64,000 nucleotides of DNA from Bufo bufo (Eukaryota; Chordata; Amphibia; Anura; Bufonidae). Each line of letters begins with the position of its first letter. Within the stretch, counting starts at the first letter, position 1. The notes under the pieces were generated by a model that ran no database searches, was not told the origin of the DNA, and worked only from the letters and a program-made list of their open reading frames with translations. Location of the stretch: positions 187,205,921 to 187,269,920 of the forward strand of contig NC_053393.1 of assembly GCF_905171765.1 (NCBI RefSeq), given 5' to 3'. Made by a program: the position numbers and the translations under genes. Positions 20,280-32,839 of this stretch are shown here, in pieces.

Positions 20280-21110
20280 TTGTAGTAAATTACACAGAGA
20301 TCTGTTAGTCTCTGGAATCTGAGGCCTGACAAGAAAAATCAACAGACACAGCTTTCTCATCCTTCCAAACTCTAATTTAAACTGGCCTAAGGTTAGGGGT
20401 GGGGCCAGCTCACATCTAACCCCCTAAAAGGGCTGTGCCAGGGTTGTTAACCCTGGCTTTGCCATCCATACTATGCTATGCTGATTACAATACATAACAT
20501 AACATCAAACAACAAACTATTTGCAGATACATCTTGCTCTAAGGCACTGCAACAGCGCTTTTGCTTCTGACAGAGGAGAAAAGAACCTTTGACTAAATCT
20601 CTTAGGTCCTGGATGACACTTAAGGGGATACAAGTTCTGCGGAAAAGTTGATTAAACATTTTTTTGCCTATTAATTTGTCTGAAAGGCAGTGATACATTA
20701 ACTCAATATGGTAATGGACATCAAAATCTAAAGAAAAAGCAAAAACACAAGTAAGACCAAACGCCAAGAGCTTTCCATGATCCAGATGCTGGTCTTATAA
20801 ACCATTTTGCTCAAGGTAAGAGAAGCCAGTCATTGAGATGAGTACTACATGATAAAGTGGACAAGGAATCTGATTTCACTATATACCAGGTAGGAATCAT
20901 GAAGTTGTTAAAGGGAACCTGGTAGATCCCTTATGCTGTCCTCTATAAGGGTAGCATAGTGTAGTGACAGACACACTCATTACAGTTGTATGTCACTTAT
21001 GGTTTTAGAGAGCTCAGCTTATGTCTGAAACTATGTGTCGCATAGCCAGCACTGGCAGAGAAAAGCCCAATGATATACGTGATATGTATGCTCCCCCACC
21101 CTCCTGCCAC
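20280..21110. other. No gene recognised
   Basis: Unique AT-rich sequence after element A. No domain or repeat ends found. Confidence 0.5.
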
Positions 21111-21114
21111 TGAT

Positions 21115-21440
21115 TTAGGCTACATTCACATGTCAACAAAATGGTCATTAAAAATGGCAAAATGGTCAGTTTTTTAAAAGCCATTTTTTTCATTGATGCC
21201 TTTATGTGAAACAACTGTTAAAATGTTGCCTTACAATTGTGTGTCATTGGTAAATGAAAACAGACAAAATAGGACATGTCGTATTTTTTGAGTGCTGTTA
21301 TTCATGGGCCATCAAAAAATGGTAGTGTGAATAACCCCGCAAACTACCATTGTTAAAATAGGTGTGTAACTGGCCTTAAAAAATGGCCATCGTACAGGCT
21401 TTCAGTTTTTGCCTACCATGTCTTCCTTACCATATTCAGT
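21115..21440. repeat. Partial MITE-like sequence
   Basis: Starts 'taggctacattcacatgtca', close to the terminal repeat of MITE B (aggctacattcacacg). The interior has inverted 'aaatggtcattaaaaatgg' and 'aatggccat' pieces. No matching right end is evident. Confidence 0.45.
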
Positions 21441-21470
21441 TTTTGCCTACCATGTCTTCCTTACCATATG
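21400..21470. repeat. 33-bp direct tandem duplication
   Basis: 'tcagtttttgcctaccatgt' plus 'cttccttaccata' occurs twice in a row with no mismatches that I can see, indicating a very recent duplication. Confidence 0.85.
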
Positions 21471-21474
21471 TCAC

Positions 21475-22511
21475 GGTCCTTCAGGTGACTGATGTCAGGA
21501 AATCAAGGAGATTGGCTGAGTGTGGAGGAATCTTCTTGGAACAGCCTTCTTGATTTCTCTTGATTCAGTGTTGATAGGGTTATGACCACTTCCCTTTTCT
21601 CAGCTGTTGCTTAGTGGCCATCACTTCACCCCACCCTTCTGACTATGTGGTTGATAGCTCTATTTGGGTTTGGTTGAGCTGGTGTGAGATCCTATCTGGT
21701 GTTCCTCTTCTTCCATCTCTACTGAAATTAAGTGTTGGGTTTGTTTGTATTTGTTATATTCCCTGTTGTTGTATCTGGACCTGAGACAGAGACTTTAATT
21801 CGTCTATCTGGTAAGGAATGGGCTGTCTCTGGTCCTAAACTTATTCCAGGGCCTTATAGGGAAATCAGGGCCTAGGTATCCTGCATATGAATATTCCTAC
21901 CTTGGAGGGCTATTCATATTGATAGGTAGTCAGGGACCGGATTAGGGTTGTCTAGGAGGTGACCTGTTTCTTCCCTAGTTTCCAGGCCCAGTTACTGTTC
22001 CCCTTCCCTCCTGTGTTCAGTGTGGAGTTTCCATCACACACTGATCGTGACATTATATCATTGGACTCTTTGGCAACAATGACTGCACTCCACAAAATTT
22101 ATTCTGACAAACATCTGTTGTCTGCAGAATTTCTGAGCAGGTTAATTATTAACCAACACCCCATATATCAATTTTGCATGTGTTGTCTATGCTTTTATAT
22201 GGTAATGCGAGTAAACCTATTAATTCTTTTCAAAGCTACGCTATATCCACACCAGGAGGTTTTATGACATCAAGTATCTTGATCACTTTGGAGCCATATA
22301 CAATAGGGTAAACTTACTAAGTGAAATTGACAAAAAAATTGCGCCAAACTGTGGAGTACATGATGTATACCAAACATCTTTTGTGGTTTAATAAGGGTGT
22401 GCTTTATTCTTTGCATCAAATTTATGAAAACAGTTGTCTAATATGTCATGAGTAGTGCCCACATTATCACAACAAAACTATTTGGCCATGTTTACTGACT
22501 TCAAATCATGT
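21475..22511. other. No gene recognised
   Basis: No coding or repeat signal that I can support. Confidence 0.45.
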
Positions 22512-22519
22512 ATCTCAAT

Positions 22520-24566
22520 CAGTTGCATAGCGTGGGGGGAACGTTGCCCCGGGCGCAAAACTTTAAGGGGCGCCAGCAAGGTGAGGCGATTGCAGCCCTG
22601 CTCACAAGTGGGAGGCGGCAGCAGGTCACAGGGAGATGAGCACTTCTATTGTGGAAGCACTTATCCCCATAGTCATCTATATCACCGTCCTCAGGACAGC
22701 GATACAGATGGATGTGCTGTTGTGGGGCAGGGGAAGGAGAGGTGTCTCCCTGTCCATTTCCTCTGATAGGCTGCAGGCCTAGTGCCTGCAGCCTATCAGA
22801 GGCCAGTGCAGGCGGCGCGATGACGTCTTCGCGCCGCCTGAACCGTACAGCGCAGGACACAGGCCGGAAGAGGCCTGCATCGCATTGCTACCATGGAGGT
22901 AAGTATAAGTGTTTATTTTTTTATATGGTACAATACTGGCTACTGGCACATGATTGGGGGGCCATCTAAGGGGGGCACTTGTTACTGGCACACGATTGGG
23001 GGGCACTTGTTACTGGCACATGATTGGGGGGCCATCTATGGGGGCACTTGTTACTGGCACATGATTGAGGGGCCATCTATAGGGGCACTTTTCACTGGCA
23101 CATTATTGGGGGGCACTGTGGGGGAATCTATGGGGACACATCTTAATGGCACATTATTAGGGGGCACTGTGGGGGCATCTATGGGGGCACTTCTTACTGG
23201 CCCTTTATTGGGGACACATTTTATTGGCACATTATTGGGTGGCACTATGGGGGCACTTTTTACTGGCACATTATTGGGGGCACTATGGGGGCATCTACTG
23301 AGACCACAAAGAAGAAGTATTTTATATGGCGGGCTCTGCATAGGGGCATTTTATACTGGGACACATTATGGTGGGTACTATGAGGAAGGGGAGAGAGGAG
23401 TACTATGGGGTCATCTACGGGGGCACTAAGAAGGGGTGTTTTATACTTGCAAATTATGGGGGAAACTGAGGGCATCTACTGGGGCAACATATATGGGGCA
23501 TTTTATACTGGTACATTATGGGGGGCACTAGGAGGAAGAGGGAAGAGGAGCACTGTGGGGGTATTTTATACTGGCACATTATGGGGGCATTATGGGGACA
23601 TTAGCTCAACTGGGGGCATTAAAAGGGGGTATTTTTTGCACTGTCACATTATAAGGAGAATTATTAATACTGGGGGTATTATGGTAAGCTTTATTACTAC
23701 TGGGGGTATAGGGGGAACATGATTACTAGTATGGGCACTATGGGAGCATTATTACTTCTGGGGCACAGTAGAGACATGTTGGGGGCACTGTAGGAGCACT
23801 ATTACTACCATGTGTGCTTTAGCAGAGAATTATTCCTATTGGTGGGACTTTGGGAGCACTATTACTGTGGGGGCACCTTGGCACACTATCAGATTACCAG
23901 AATAATTTTTTGGGGACGTTATGTTTACACTATTAATGTCAGGGGCACTATTTGCTGGGCGCAGTTATTTTGGGGCACTGTGTGCCAATAATTATTAAAG
24001 GGCGCTATCTGCATGGTACTACTATTATCAGGGGGTTTATCTGTTTCTGCAGTAAAATATTGGGGAGCACAGCAGGCAGAGTATTGGGGATGGTAGGATG
24101 ATTTGTCCAGAAGATGGGAGGATGATGGAAAAGTAGGGAAATAAGATTTTTTGGTCAAACTGCAGAGGTGAGAAATGGCTGAAAAATGGTGGTCTTGTCT
24201 GAAAGGAGACGATGAGGAAAGAGAACATCTACATCAAAGGAGACATCGCTGGATGTAAGAGGTATGTGCGCTGTATTACCCTGTATGATCTGTAGTGATG
24301 GGAGGGTGGATATAGAATTTAGCCCACACTGTAGCAGCCTGGCCCCAGACTTCAGGTCACACTGTGCGTGTTCTGAATTCTAGGGGGTTACACCCATCTA
24401 CTACATTATCTGTACACAGAGAGTTATCACCGTGTTATCTGTGATGTTACATAGGACTGCAAGTGATATCTACTACACTATCTGTAAAAAGGGGCGTGGT
24501 CACAGGTTGAGGGGTGGCGCAATATTTGGCTTGCCCTGAGTGCTGGCAATCCACGCTACACCACTG
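22520..24566. mobile_element. Non-autonomous hAT element with minisatellite, copy 1
   Basis: Flanked by an exact 8-bp duplication atctcaat (22512-22519 and 24567-24574), the hAT signature. Terminal inverted repeats: left cagttgcatagcgtgg; right, read inward, cagtggtgtagcgtgg. The left part has 'gccccgggcgcaaaa' and 'aaggggcgccagc'. The middle is a degenerate G-rich minisatellite. The right part holds 'gggggcactattact'-type repeats and 'gtggcgcaatatttggcttg'. No transposase is present. A second copy in the same orientation starts at 27046. Confidence 0.9.
22925..23900. repeat. Degenerate G-rich minisatellite (about 30-40 bp unit)
   Basis: Irregular units built on 'ttactggcacatgattgggg' and 'ggggcacttttactggcaca'. 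Early units include 'ggccatctatggg'; later ones shorten and vary. The open frames here (Gly/Thr/His/Trp rich) simply translate the repeat. Confidence 0.85.
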
Positions 24567-24574
24567 ATCTCAAT

Positions 24575-25930
24575 CTTTCTATATATAGGACTGTTACTAG
24601 GCTTATTGCTAACAATAGTATAGAGAGTAATCTCTTGAAACTTTTCTAAGCATATTTGCTTATGCCTTCTTTTATGTTTGGTTTAGCTGATATTTTACTA
24701 CCAATTTCATAAAAGTTGCAGACAGCATTTATTAAATTTGACTGCCTACCTCACTGAAGTACTATAGTTCATAAACAGAGAATCATTGCCGTTGGCATGG
24801 TCATAACATTTGAATAATATTACTCTCAGTGCACTGTAATAAGATTAGCACCTTGGTACAGTAAATCCATCTATACTTTTTATTGCCATGGTTCACAGTT
24901 ATCCGTTCTTTAAAATGAACCGTAGAATGTTTCATAGATTGCATAATAAGCCCTAGTATCTATCCCTTTACTTACTTGTCACTTTCAAGTTATCAAAGCT
25001 AATTAAAGTACAGCAAAATCAGTGCAGAGGCAGGTTCAATGCGCGTCACCTGATGGGAATATTATACCTCTGAATAAAATGAAAAGTCAAGAAATATTTC
25101 AGGGATTGTATCCGAAAAGGTCTTTTACATCAAATATATAAAGAGATCCTGCTAGCTTGGCAACAGATTTCTGCTGAATACACTAAATGTTAATGATTGC
25201 TGTCTACTATAATGACCATGTAATATATGCTTCTTAGTAGTTATTTTCTACCCGCTGTGAACTATAAGCATTATTCATTCAAAATCAGTATATCTGTATT
25301 TCAATTGCGTATTCTGCATGCTACCATGTCATTGTGTTGACACAAGATAGCCCATTTACAGCTAAAATGCTTTTAGTCTTTTCTGTTCACATCCACCAAT
25401 ATGCTAGAACACTGTCTACATACAATTATGTCGTCTGCACCATTATTTTCAGACGCTATATACCTGATATAGAGCTAGCCCTGCTGAAACACATAAGAGA
25501 TCTATATTAGGCCACATTGGCCAGAAGGACTCCATTGGGCCCATCAATGGGCCATTTTATAATGGACGTTTAATCAAGAGTGCACCTGTCTAACTGCAGG
25601 TAAAAAATGGGTACACTGTAAAAAAAAAAGGGCCTTTCATTGGTAAAAAATAATAATGAAATACTCACATCATCTACTTGCATGCAAAGGAACACTCGCT
25701 CTGCATTGGAAGCCGCAGGAACTGCGTTGAGATGTTACATGTGATGTCATGATGCTGGGAACATCAGGTGTCAGTGCCTCACGGGCATAACATTTGCTCA
25801 ATCACATGCAAGTGGATGAGGTGAGTATTTGTTCCTTCCTACTTTCAACATCAACAGCGTGTAGCTCTTCAAAGAAGACACATGTTGTGAGCTGGATTGG
25901 TGGGTATATAAGGTGTTGGCTAGGCTCTGC
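24575..25930. other. No gene recognised, AT-rich
   Basis: Unique-looking sequence between the hAT element and a Tc1-like relic. No supported feature. Confidence 0.5.
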
Positions 25931-25934
25931 TCAC

Positions 25935-26975
25935 ATATCCATCCTTAATGTCATGGGTAAAAGGTAAAAGATTTATCAGAGCTGCAAAAAGGGGTGATTA
26001 TTGTCTTTTGAGCCAGTGGTGGCTGTATTTGTGAAACTGCACAATTTGTGAACTGTTCATGTGCTGCTGTTGTGAAAGTGTATTGTGAGTTTACAAATAG
26101 CACCATTGTGAATAAGCAACATGAAAACTGTGAAGCTCCACGTGCCATTGAAGTGAAAGGTGAACGTCAGCTACGAAGGCTCGCAAGAGCAGATCGACGC
26201 GCTACAGTGGAACAGCTCACCACCAAAATAAACCAGGAGGCTACCAGACGTGTGTCTAAAACAACAGTTTTGTGAAACCTACTGTGTATGAGGCTCCAAA
26301 GCAGACAGTCGCTGCACCTCTGCTAATCAAGTTGCATCTGCAGAACAGACTTCAATTTTCACGCCAGTATCGGAAATGGACCTCCGCTGATTGTCAAACG
26401 GTTTCCTTCTCTGATGAGTCACATTTTCTTCATCATTATTTCATGGATGTTGGCATGTCAAGAAACATCAGAGAACAAACATCCTGAAACCATTTCTGTA
26501 AGAGCACAACTGGTGGTGGCCGCTTTATGGTCTGGGAAATGTTTTCGTGGCATTCTCTGAGCCCGCTCATCCATGTGGAAGGCACTCTCCACCGATTTTA
26601 GTATGAATCTATCATTGCAGATTAGTTACAACAATAGATTCTTATTGTCTTTCTTGGGGCGGATTGGGTCTTCTAGCAAGATAATACAATATGTCACATG
26701 GCAAAAAATGTCTGACACTGGTTGGAAGAGCATGACCAAGACTTCCAAATACTACCCTTGCTAATAAATCCTCATATTCGATCATCATGTTTGCTTTATG
26801 GATCGTCCCCCACTCACCCTCCAGCGGCTGTGGGATGCACTGCAGTCAGTTTGGCTTCAGATACCTGGTACAAACTGTCAGGACCTTATTGAGTCACCCC
26901 AGCACGTCTGGCTTCTCTCTGTGCTGCACACGGCGGTTACTCTGGATATTAGCTGGTGGTCATAATAATGTGAGT
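25935..26975 (+). pseudogene. Tc1-like transposase relic, plus strand
   Basis: Decayed Tc1/mariner transposase. In order: 'RQLRRLARADRRATVEQLT' (helix-turn-helix region, near 26166-26225); 'RLQFSRQYRKWTSADCQTVS' followed by FSDESHF (26345-26430), the first catalytic Asp; 'TGGGRFMVWE' as a frame-shifted GG-VMVW segment near 26510; 'ARQYNMSHGKKCLTL'-like sequence for the second catalytic Asp region near 26680; and 'DRPPLTLQRLWDALQSVW' near 26800. At least four frameshifts or stops. It ends near the GATA microsatellite. Confidence 0.8.
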
Positions 26976-26978
26976 TGA

Positions 26979-26979
26979 C

Positions 26980-27012
<33 letters not shown>

Positions 27013-27015
27013 GTA
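26979..27015. repeat. (GATA)n microsatellite
   Basis: About eight perfect gata units followed by an imperfect 'ggtagatt'. Confidence 0.95.
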
Positions 27016-27045
27016 GATTGTGGCATAGATAGATTTATATATATA

Positions 27046-28160
27046 CAGTGGCGTGGCAGGGGGGGGCCTTTGCCCCGGGCGCAAAATATTAAGGGGCGCC
27101 AGCAGGGACGCACCGCCAATTAGGCAAAGTGAGGCGATCGCCCCAGGTGGCGCGGCCCTGCTCACAAGTAGGCGGCGGCAGGGCACAGGGAGATGAGCGC
27201 TTCCATTGTGGAAGCGCTCATCCCCATAGTCATCTGTATCGCCGTCCTCAGGACAGGGATACAGATGGATGTGCTATGGGGCGGAGAGGGAGAGGTGTCT
27301 CCCTTCCCCGTTCCTCTGATAGGCTGCAGACCTAGTGCCTGTAGCGTATCAAAGGCCAGTGCATTACATCATCACGCCGCCTGAGCCATACAGCGCGGGA
27401 CACAGGCCGGAAGAGGCCTGCATTGCATCGCTGCCATGGAGGTAAGTATAAGTGTTTATTTTTTTATATGGTACAATACTGGCTACTGGCACATGATTGG
27501 AGGGCCATCTATGGAGGGCACTTGTTACTGGCACAGGATTGGGGGGCACTTGTTACTGTCACATGTTTGGGGGGCCATCTATGGGGGGCACTTCTCACTG
27601 GCACATGATCGGGGGCACTTCTTACTGGCACATGATTAGGGGGCCATCTTTGGGAGGCACTTCTCACTGGCGCATGATTGGGGGGCATCTATGGGGGCAC
27701 TTACTGGCACATTATTGGGGGGAATCTATGGGGGCACATCTTACTGGTACATTATTGGGAAGCACTATGGGTGCATCTATGGGGGCACTTCTTACTGGCA
27801 CATTATTGGGGACACTTTTTACTGGCACATTATTGGGTGGCACTATGGGGGCACTTTTACTGGCACATTATTGGGGGCACTATGGGGCATCTACTGAGGC
27901 CACAAAGAAGAAGTATTTTATATGGGGGGCTCTGTATAGGGGTATTTTATACTGGGACACATTATGGTGGGTACTATAGAGAAGGGGGGAGAGGAGTACT
28001 ATGGGGTCATCTACGGGGGCACTAATATATGGGGAACTTTATACTGATACATTAAGGGGGGCACTAGGAGGAAGGGGGAGAGGCACTAGGAGGCACTATG
28101 GGGAGATTTACTGGGGGCACTATATAGGGGTATTTTATATTGGCACATTATGGGGGCATG
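27046..28160. mobile_element. Non-autonomous hAT element with minisatellite, copy 2 (right-truncated)
   Basis: Begins cagtggcgtggcag, matching the terminal repeat of copy 1, then 'gccccgggcgcaaaa', 'aaggggcgccagcag', 'gagatgagcgcttccattgt' and the same G-rich minisatellite (27480-28150). Similarity to 22520-23620 is high, including 'gaagaagtattttatatgg'. The right end seen in copy 1 is missing; the copy stops near 28160 at another repeat. Confidence 0.85.
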
Positions 28161-28174
28161 CCATGATTGATATA

Positions 28175-28495
28175 AAACCCCCGCCGGGGTTTTCCGGGGT
28201 CCAGCCACCGCCAAATGCTCTCCCCATAGAAGTCAATGGGAGAGAACTGCGCTTGCACGGCTACCACTTTCATTCATCTATTTCTATGGGGCCAGCGCTC
28301 TGCTATTTTTGGCGGCCCGATAGAATAGAATGTAGGGCAGCAGCACATGCGCAGTGCGCCCTCCACAACTTTCAGAGATCCATTCTCTATTTAGGTGCGG
28401 GTCCCAGAGGTGGGACCCGCACCTATCAGACATTGTGGGCATTATCTAGCAATATTCCCCCATTGTCTGAGATGGGAATACCCCTTTAATAGTTT
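28175..28495. repeat. Short interspersed repeat with internal hairpin
   Basis: GC-richer block with 'ataaaacccccgccggggtt', 'ccatagaagtcaatgggaga' and a hairpin 'ggtgcgggtccc..gggacccgcacc', ending 'gatgggaatacccctttaat'. Typical of short non-autonomous families; no coding capacity. Confidence 0.6.
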
Positions 28496-28499
28496 AATT

Positions 28500-29845
28500 T
28501 CCATGCTCACTACTTCTCCTTCATACTTTTTCTCTCTCTATAATTACTAATGATGAATATATGTATCTCCTGTTTTAGGCTTCTTTGACACTTTGTAAAA
28601 AAAAAAGCAGGACAAAATAAGTAAAAAATATATAATGGTGATTTGCATTAAAACCCCAAAGGAAAAAAAGATTGGATTTATAAATTGTTTATTTCATTTA
28701 AGTTCTGATTTGTCATGAACTTTAATTAACTGTAATTATGTTTTGTTTAATTAAAATGTATTGCATGGACAGTCTAGTGACTTTTTCATTAACATAGCCC
28801 AGTAAGCACTGAATTTGGCCAGGGTCTGAAAAATCTTTTAACATAAGTTATTGATTTCTATTGCACAGGAACTAAAGGTTTATTAGATCTCATTTCATTA
28901 AACATAAGCATTTACTGTAACTTTTTTGTGATGGACTTTAAATTCATTTGTAGTTATAGGAATTCGATACACAATTTCTACTACTTGGTTAATATTTCAT
29001 TCTTCTCTTAACCTCCCTGGATTTATGATGATGTTACTCTTCTTATTTTCTGCCCTTTAACCTTGTGATTTTAGATTGTGAAATTTTGTACAGTAATTCA
29101 TTTTCTTCACCCTCTCCGCTGTTCGCTACGTGACACTTATGCAATACTCAAATGTCTTTTACAATTTTAAAGCTAAATTGAAATATTTCTCACTGCTATT
29201 CTGTTTAGGTAATCATAAGCAATTCAATCAGATTCTAACACAGTACAATAGCAGGATGAAAATCAACTTACTTTACAGTAGAAAAACTCTAAGTTCCTGA
29301 AAAGTTTTGCAGTATGGAATCTGTGTTGATTGAAGTTACTTTGAAATTTTTGAAATTGGTTACTTGAAGCAAGGCTGGTGATATTTAAATTACCCTCCAC
29401 CTTCCCTGTTATGTAACTAGTGGATTTAACCAATTATTGCCAAATAATTTGGGGTCTGATGTTTTTTTTTTGTCACAGTCAAGGGCGTTAGCCACAAACT
29501 TGTAGCATCCAGTGGGTTAGTACCAAATTCTTAGTTCTTTTGTTTTTTTGTAGCCATTTTCTGTTGCCAAGGTATTTAATATCCCAATCCCTGGTGTTGT
29601 GACATGCCCTAGCTCCTGATGTCTAGTATTTATCTTAATAACTGGCTATTGCCTGTCATCAGAAGCAGTCATTGCTATTTGATAGCCAAGCCTATTTATG
29701 GTAGTAAAAGTTGGTGTGATCAATCCTTCTGACCACAAACAGGCAAGTCTCAAACTTGACTTCCATGCTTCTTGTTTTTTCTACTGGTTACCCAAAGAAA
29801 AGGAGTTCAAAGTATTCAAAAAAGGTTTTACATTCATGGTGAATT
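28500..29845. other. No gene recognised, AT-rich
   Basis: Low-complexity A/T-rich sequence without supported features. Confidence 0.5.
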
Positions 29846-29949
29846 TTAGAGATAAGCGAAGCTTTGAAAAATTAGATTTGGCAACTTCGCGAAATTTTGA
29901 CAATAAATTTGATTGGTAATGAATTACCTGGTCAAAAATCGCTTTCCTT
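29846..29949. repeat. Interspersed element, left part (split by L1)
   Basis: Begins 'tagagataagcgaagctttg' and 'cttcgcgaaattttgac', a left end related to the tagag-type ends elsewhere in the window. The L1 interrupts it at about 29949, and the sequence resumes at 32490 ('cgctttccttaaattataaa'), continuing to about 32680. Confidence 0.6.
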
Positions 29950-32489
29950 TTTACTGATATGACCAGAGCCACTATCACACTCATCCCCAATGAGGGCAAA
30001 GATCCATCAATTTGCCCCAATTACCGTCCCATCTCACTACTCAACGTAGATCTTAAACTGTTAGCCAAGATGCTTGCCACTAGACTACAGACTCTTCTAC
30101 CCAGCCTGATTCACCCTGATCAGATGGGCTTTGTCAGGGGCCGCGAAGGGAAAGACAACACCACAAAAGTCTTAAATACCCTATACTATGCTAAACACAA
30201 ATCCATCCTACTAGTCTTGATCGGCACGGACGCTGAAAAAGCTTTCAACAGGGTGGACTGGTCCTACATCAAATTGACCTTGTCTAGATTTATGATCACT
30301 GAACCCTATATCAAGGCAGTGTTCTCTATGTACACCCATTCTTTGGCGTCCGTGTCGGTGAATGGAATATTATCCTCCCCATTCCCAATCAGGAACGGAA
30401 CGAGACAGGGATGCACACTTTCCCCCCTTCTCTTTGTCCTAGTGATGGAGACTCTCTTACAACCTCTCAGACAAGAAAATTAAATTAGAGGTTTATCTGT
30501 GGAAGGATGTGAGTTTAAACTTGCTGCCTTCGCAGACGATTTACTGATTCTTACAACTAACCCCTGTAAAGCCATGAACACCATCCTCTCGATTCTTAGC
30601 CATTTTGGCTCTCTATCTAACTTTAAAGTGAACCCCTCCAAATCCCAGGTTCTCCACGTTGGCCTCTCACCCCCTGTTCTCTCATCCCTCCAGAAGAACT
30701 CCCCATTTAACTGGCACACCCAACAACTAACATACCTGGGGGTGATGCTCACTCCCTGCTTATCTGATTTATTTAAAATAAACTATAAACCCCTCCTACT
30801 TTCAATGGCTGCCCAGCTGGACTCTTTGGACCTCCCTTACCTGTCCTGGTTCGGGAGGAAGAACATCCTTATGTCTCTGGTAATCCCTAGATTAACTTAC
30901 CTGATGCAAGTACTCCCTATTGAGATCCCCAAAACCTATTTTATCACCTTAAATAAGAAGATTCGCAATTATATCTGGCAGGGGAAAAGCCCACGTATAT
31001 AATTTGACATACTTACCAAGCCTAGAGCCCATGGAGGTATTGGTTTGCCGGATCCTGAAATTTACATGAAGGCCATCCAACTCTCCAAGGCAGTGGACTG
31101 GATTAGAAACTTCCCCCATAAAACATGGATTGTTTTGGAGAACACTTTTCTCAACACCCCTGCCCGAGCCCTCCTGCTGGCTGACACACCACCTCCAGCA
31201 CCTAGCTTGATACCCAACTCCATGATCCGTAACACATTAAAGGTCTGGAGGTGGTTCTCGGCGAGTAGCGGGGCTTTGGCGCTCCCCTCTCCTCTCTTAC
31301 TGGTTAAGGACGTTTTAGCCCTTGCTCCTAAAGAATTAAGGGAGAGTTGCCCTACTTCTTTAAGGTACTCCAAGCTCCCCCTATGCAACGTTTTAGACTC
31401 AGGGGGCTGTTTGCCTACGGAAGCTGAGCTTCACAAGAAGCTGGGATTAACTTCCCAAAATTATACACCTACTCGTTTTCTTAGGTCGAAAATACTACTT
31501 CTCACAAAAAATACTCCCCCCCCCCCCCCCCCCGGGAAACGGTTTGAGAAGCTGATAAGTCACCTGCTGCCCCCTCCCAAAGCAATTTCAACAATATATA
31601 GGTCTCTTAAGACATCCCCCCCATGTCCAAAACCAGCTGCATTGGGCCTTTGCAAGAGAGATTTAGAGAGGACCTTTTCGACCTCCGAAACCACAAAAAT
31701 ACTGCTCGCACCACACAAGATTTCAAGATGCATCCAAGAAAATTCTCCTATGCTGGTACAGAACCCCTGATAAGACCTGCCTTTACAAACTAGGATCTCC
31801 AGACGTCTGTTGGAGATGCCTCAGGGAGAAGGGGACTTACTTCCACATCTGGTGGTCTTGTGAACCTATCAAAGCTTGGTGGTCTGAAATAGTAAAACTT
31901 AGTAATCAAATCTGCAGAACCTCCTTTCCATGCACCCCAGAGCTGGTCTTGCTTACTCTAGGGGTGGGAGGAACAAACCTACACAAGGCATCTCTTTTCT
32001 CTTTACTATTGGCAGCGGCCAGATTGCTCTTGCCCTCACACTGGCTCTCCCCTGAAACCCCAAAATTAGACCATTGGGTAAATAAGGTTGACCAGATATA
32101 TAGATTTGAAGAAATCTCCCACTGGGAATTAAGGACAAGGCCTACCTTCCTCCAAATATGGTCCCCTTGGAAAAGTTACAGGAACTTCCCATGACCCCTC
32201 TTTATACTGCACTCTACCTCTCCTAAGGTATAAGAAATGTGTAAGTCGTACACTTACCATAGTAATTACTCAAGATAAACCCATGTCTAACTGTTGTTAC
32301 TGTTATGTTATTGCCTATTTAAGCCTCCTTGCCTATGCTCTTCGGTTTACACCGATTATGATATGTATCTATTGCCTGTATATGTGATTATCATCTAGAT
32401 ATCCTTATTTGATACTATGCAATGTATGGATATTTATAATTTATCTTCCTGACAAAACAATAAAAATTGTTAATTAAAAAAAAAAAAAA
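29950..32489 (+). pseudogene. L1-clade LINE ORF2, 5'-truncated
   Basis: Retains the reverse transcriptase from ICPNYRPISLLNVDLKLLAK onward: FVRGREGKDNT, the DAEKAFNRVDW motif A, RQGCTLSPLLFVLVME motif B, and the catalytic FADD (about 30531-30542, KLAAFADDLLIL). In-frame stops occur at 30481 (TAA) and 31000 (TAA); frameshifts follow near 31680 and 31770. A Cys-rich C-terminal knuckle CWRCLREKGTYFHIWWSC is readable near 31810-31865. The endonuclease and ORF1 are missing. The 3' end has 'caataaaaattgtt' and a poly-A run, and a 10-bp target duplication cgctttcctt flanks it (29940-29949 and 32490-32499). A 19-20-base C run at 31517 is probably slippage-prone. Confidence 0.93.
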
Positions 32490-32499
32490 CGCTTTCCTT

Positions 32500-32835
32500 A
32501 AATTATAAATTATACTTACCTCATCCACTTCATTGCGGAGAGGCCGGTCATGTCTTGATTGAAGAAAACTCGCCAAAGGACCTTCAGTGTGCCTGATGAT
32601 GTCACCACGTGATCACTCTGAGCGCATGGTGATGTCTTCAGTGATTACAGTGATTACATTAATTATGACATAACCCCTTTAACTAGCACATACAATTTCT
32701 CATAAAATATTTATGGTGTTGATCTTGACCAGAATTGAATTACAGAATCTAAGGTAATTTCTTGTCACCAGTAAACACCTTCAGATAATCTATGAGTCAA
32801 TCTGGCAAAGGCAAATAAAACAGACATTATGGGGG
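32500..32835. other. Right part of the L1-split repeat, then unique sequence
   Basis: 32500-32680 continues the element of 29846 ('acttacctcatccacttcat', 'gatgatgtcaccacgtgatc'). The remainder shows nothing recognisable. Confidence 0.45.
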
Positions 32836-32839
32836 AGAT

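Noticed and set aside
22893..28489. Gly/Thr/Trp/His-rich open frames up to 178 codons
   Set aside because: They translate the G-rich minisatellite and appear in several frames at once.
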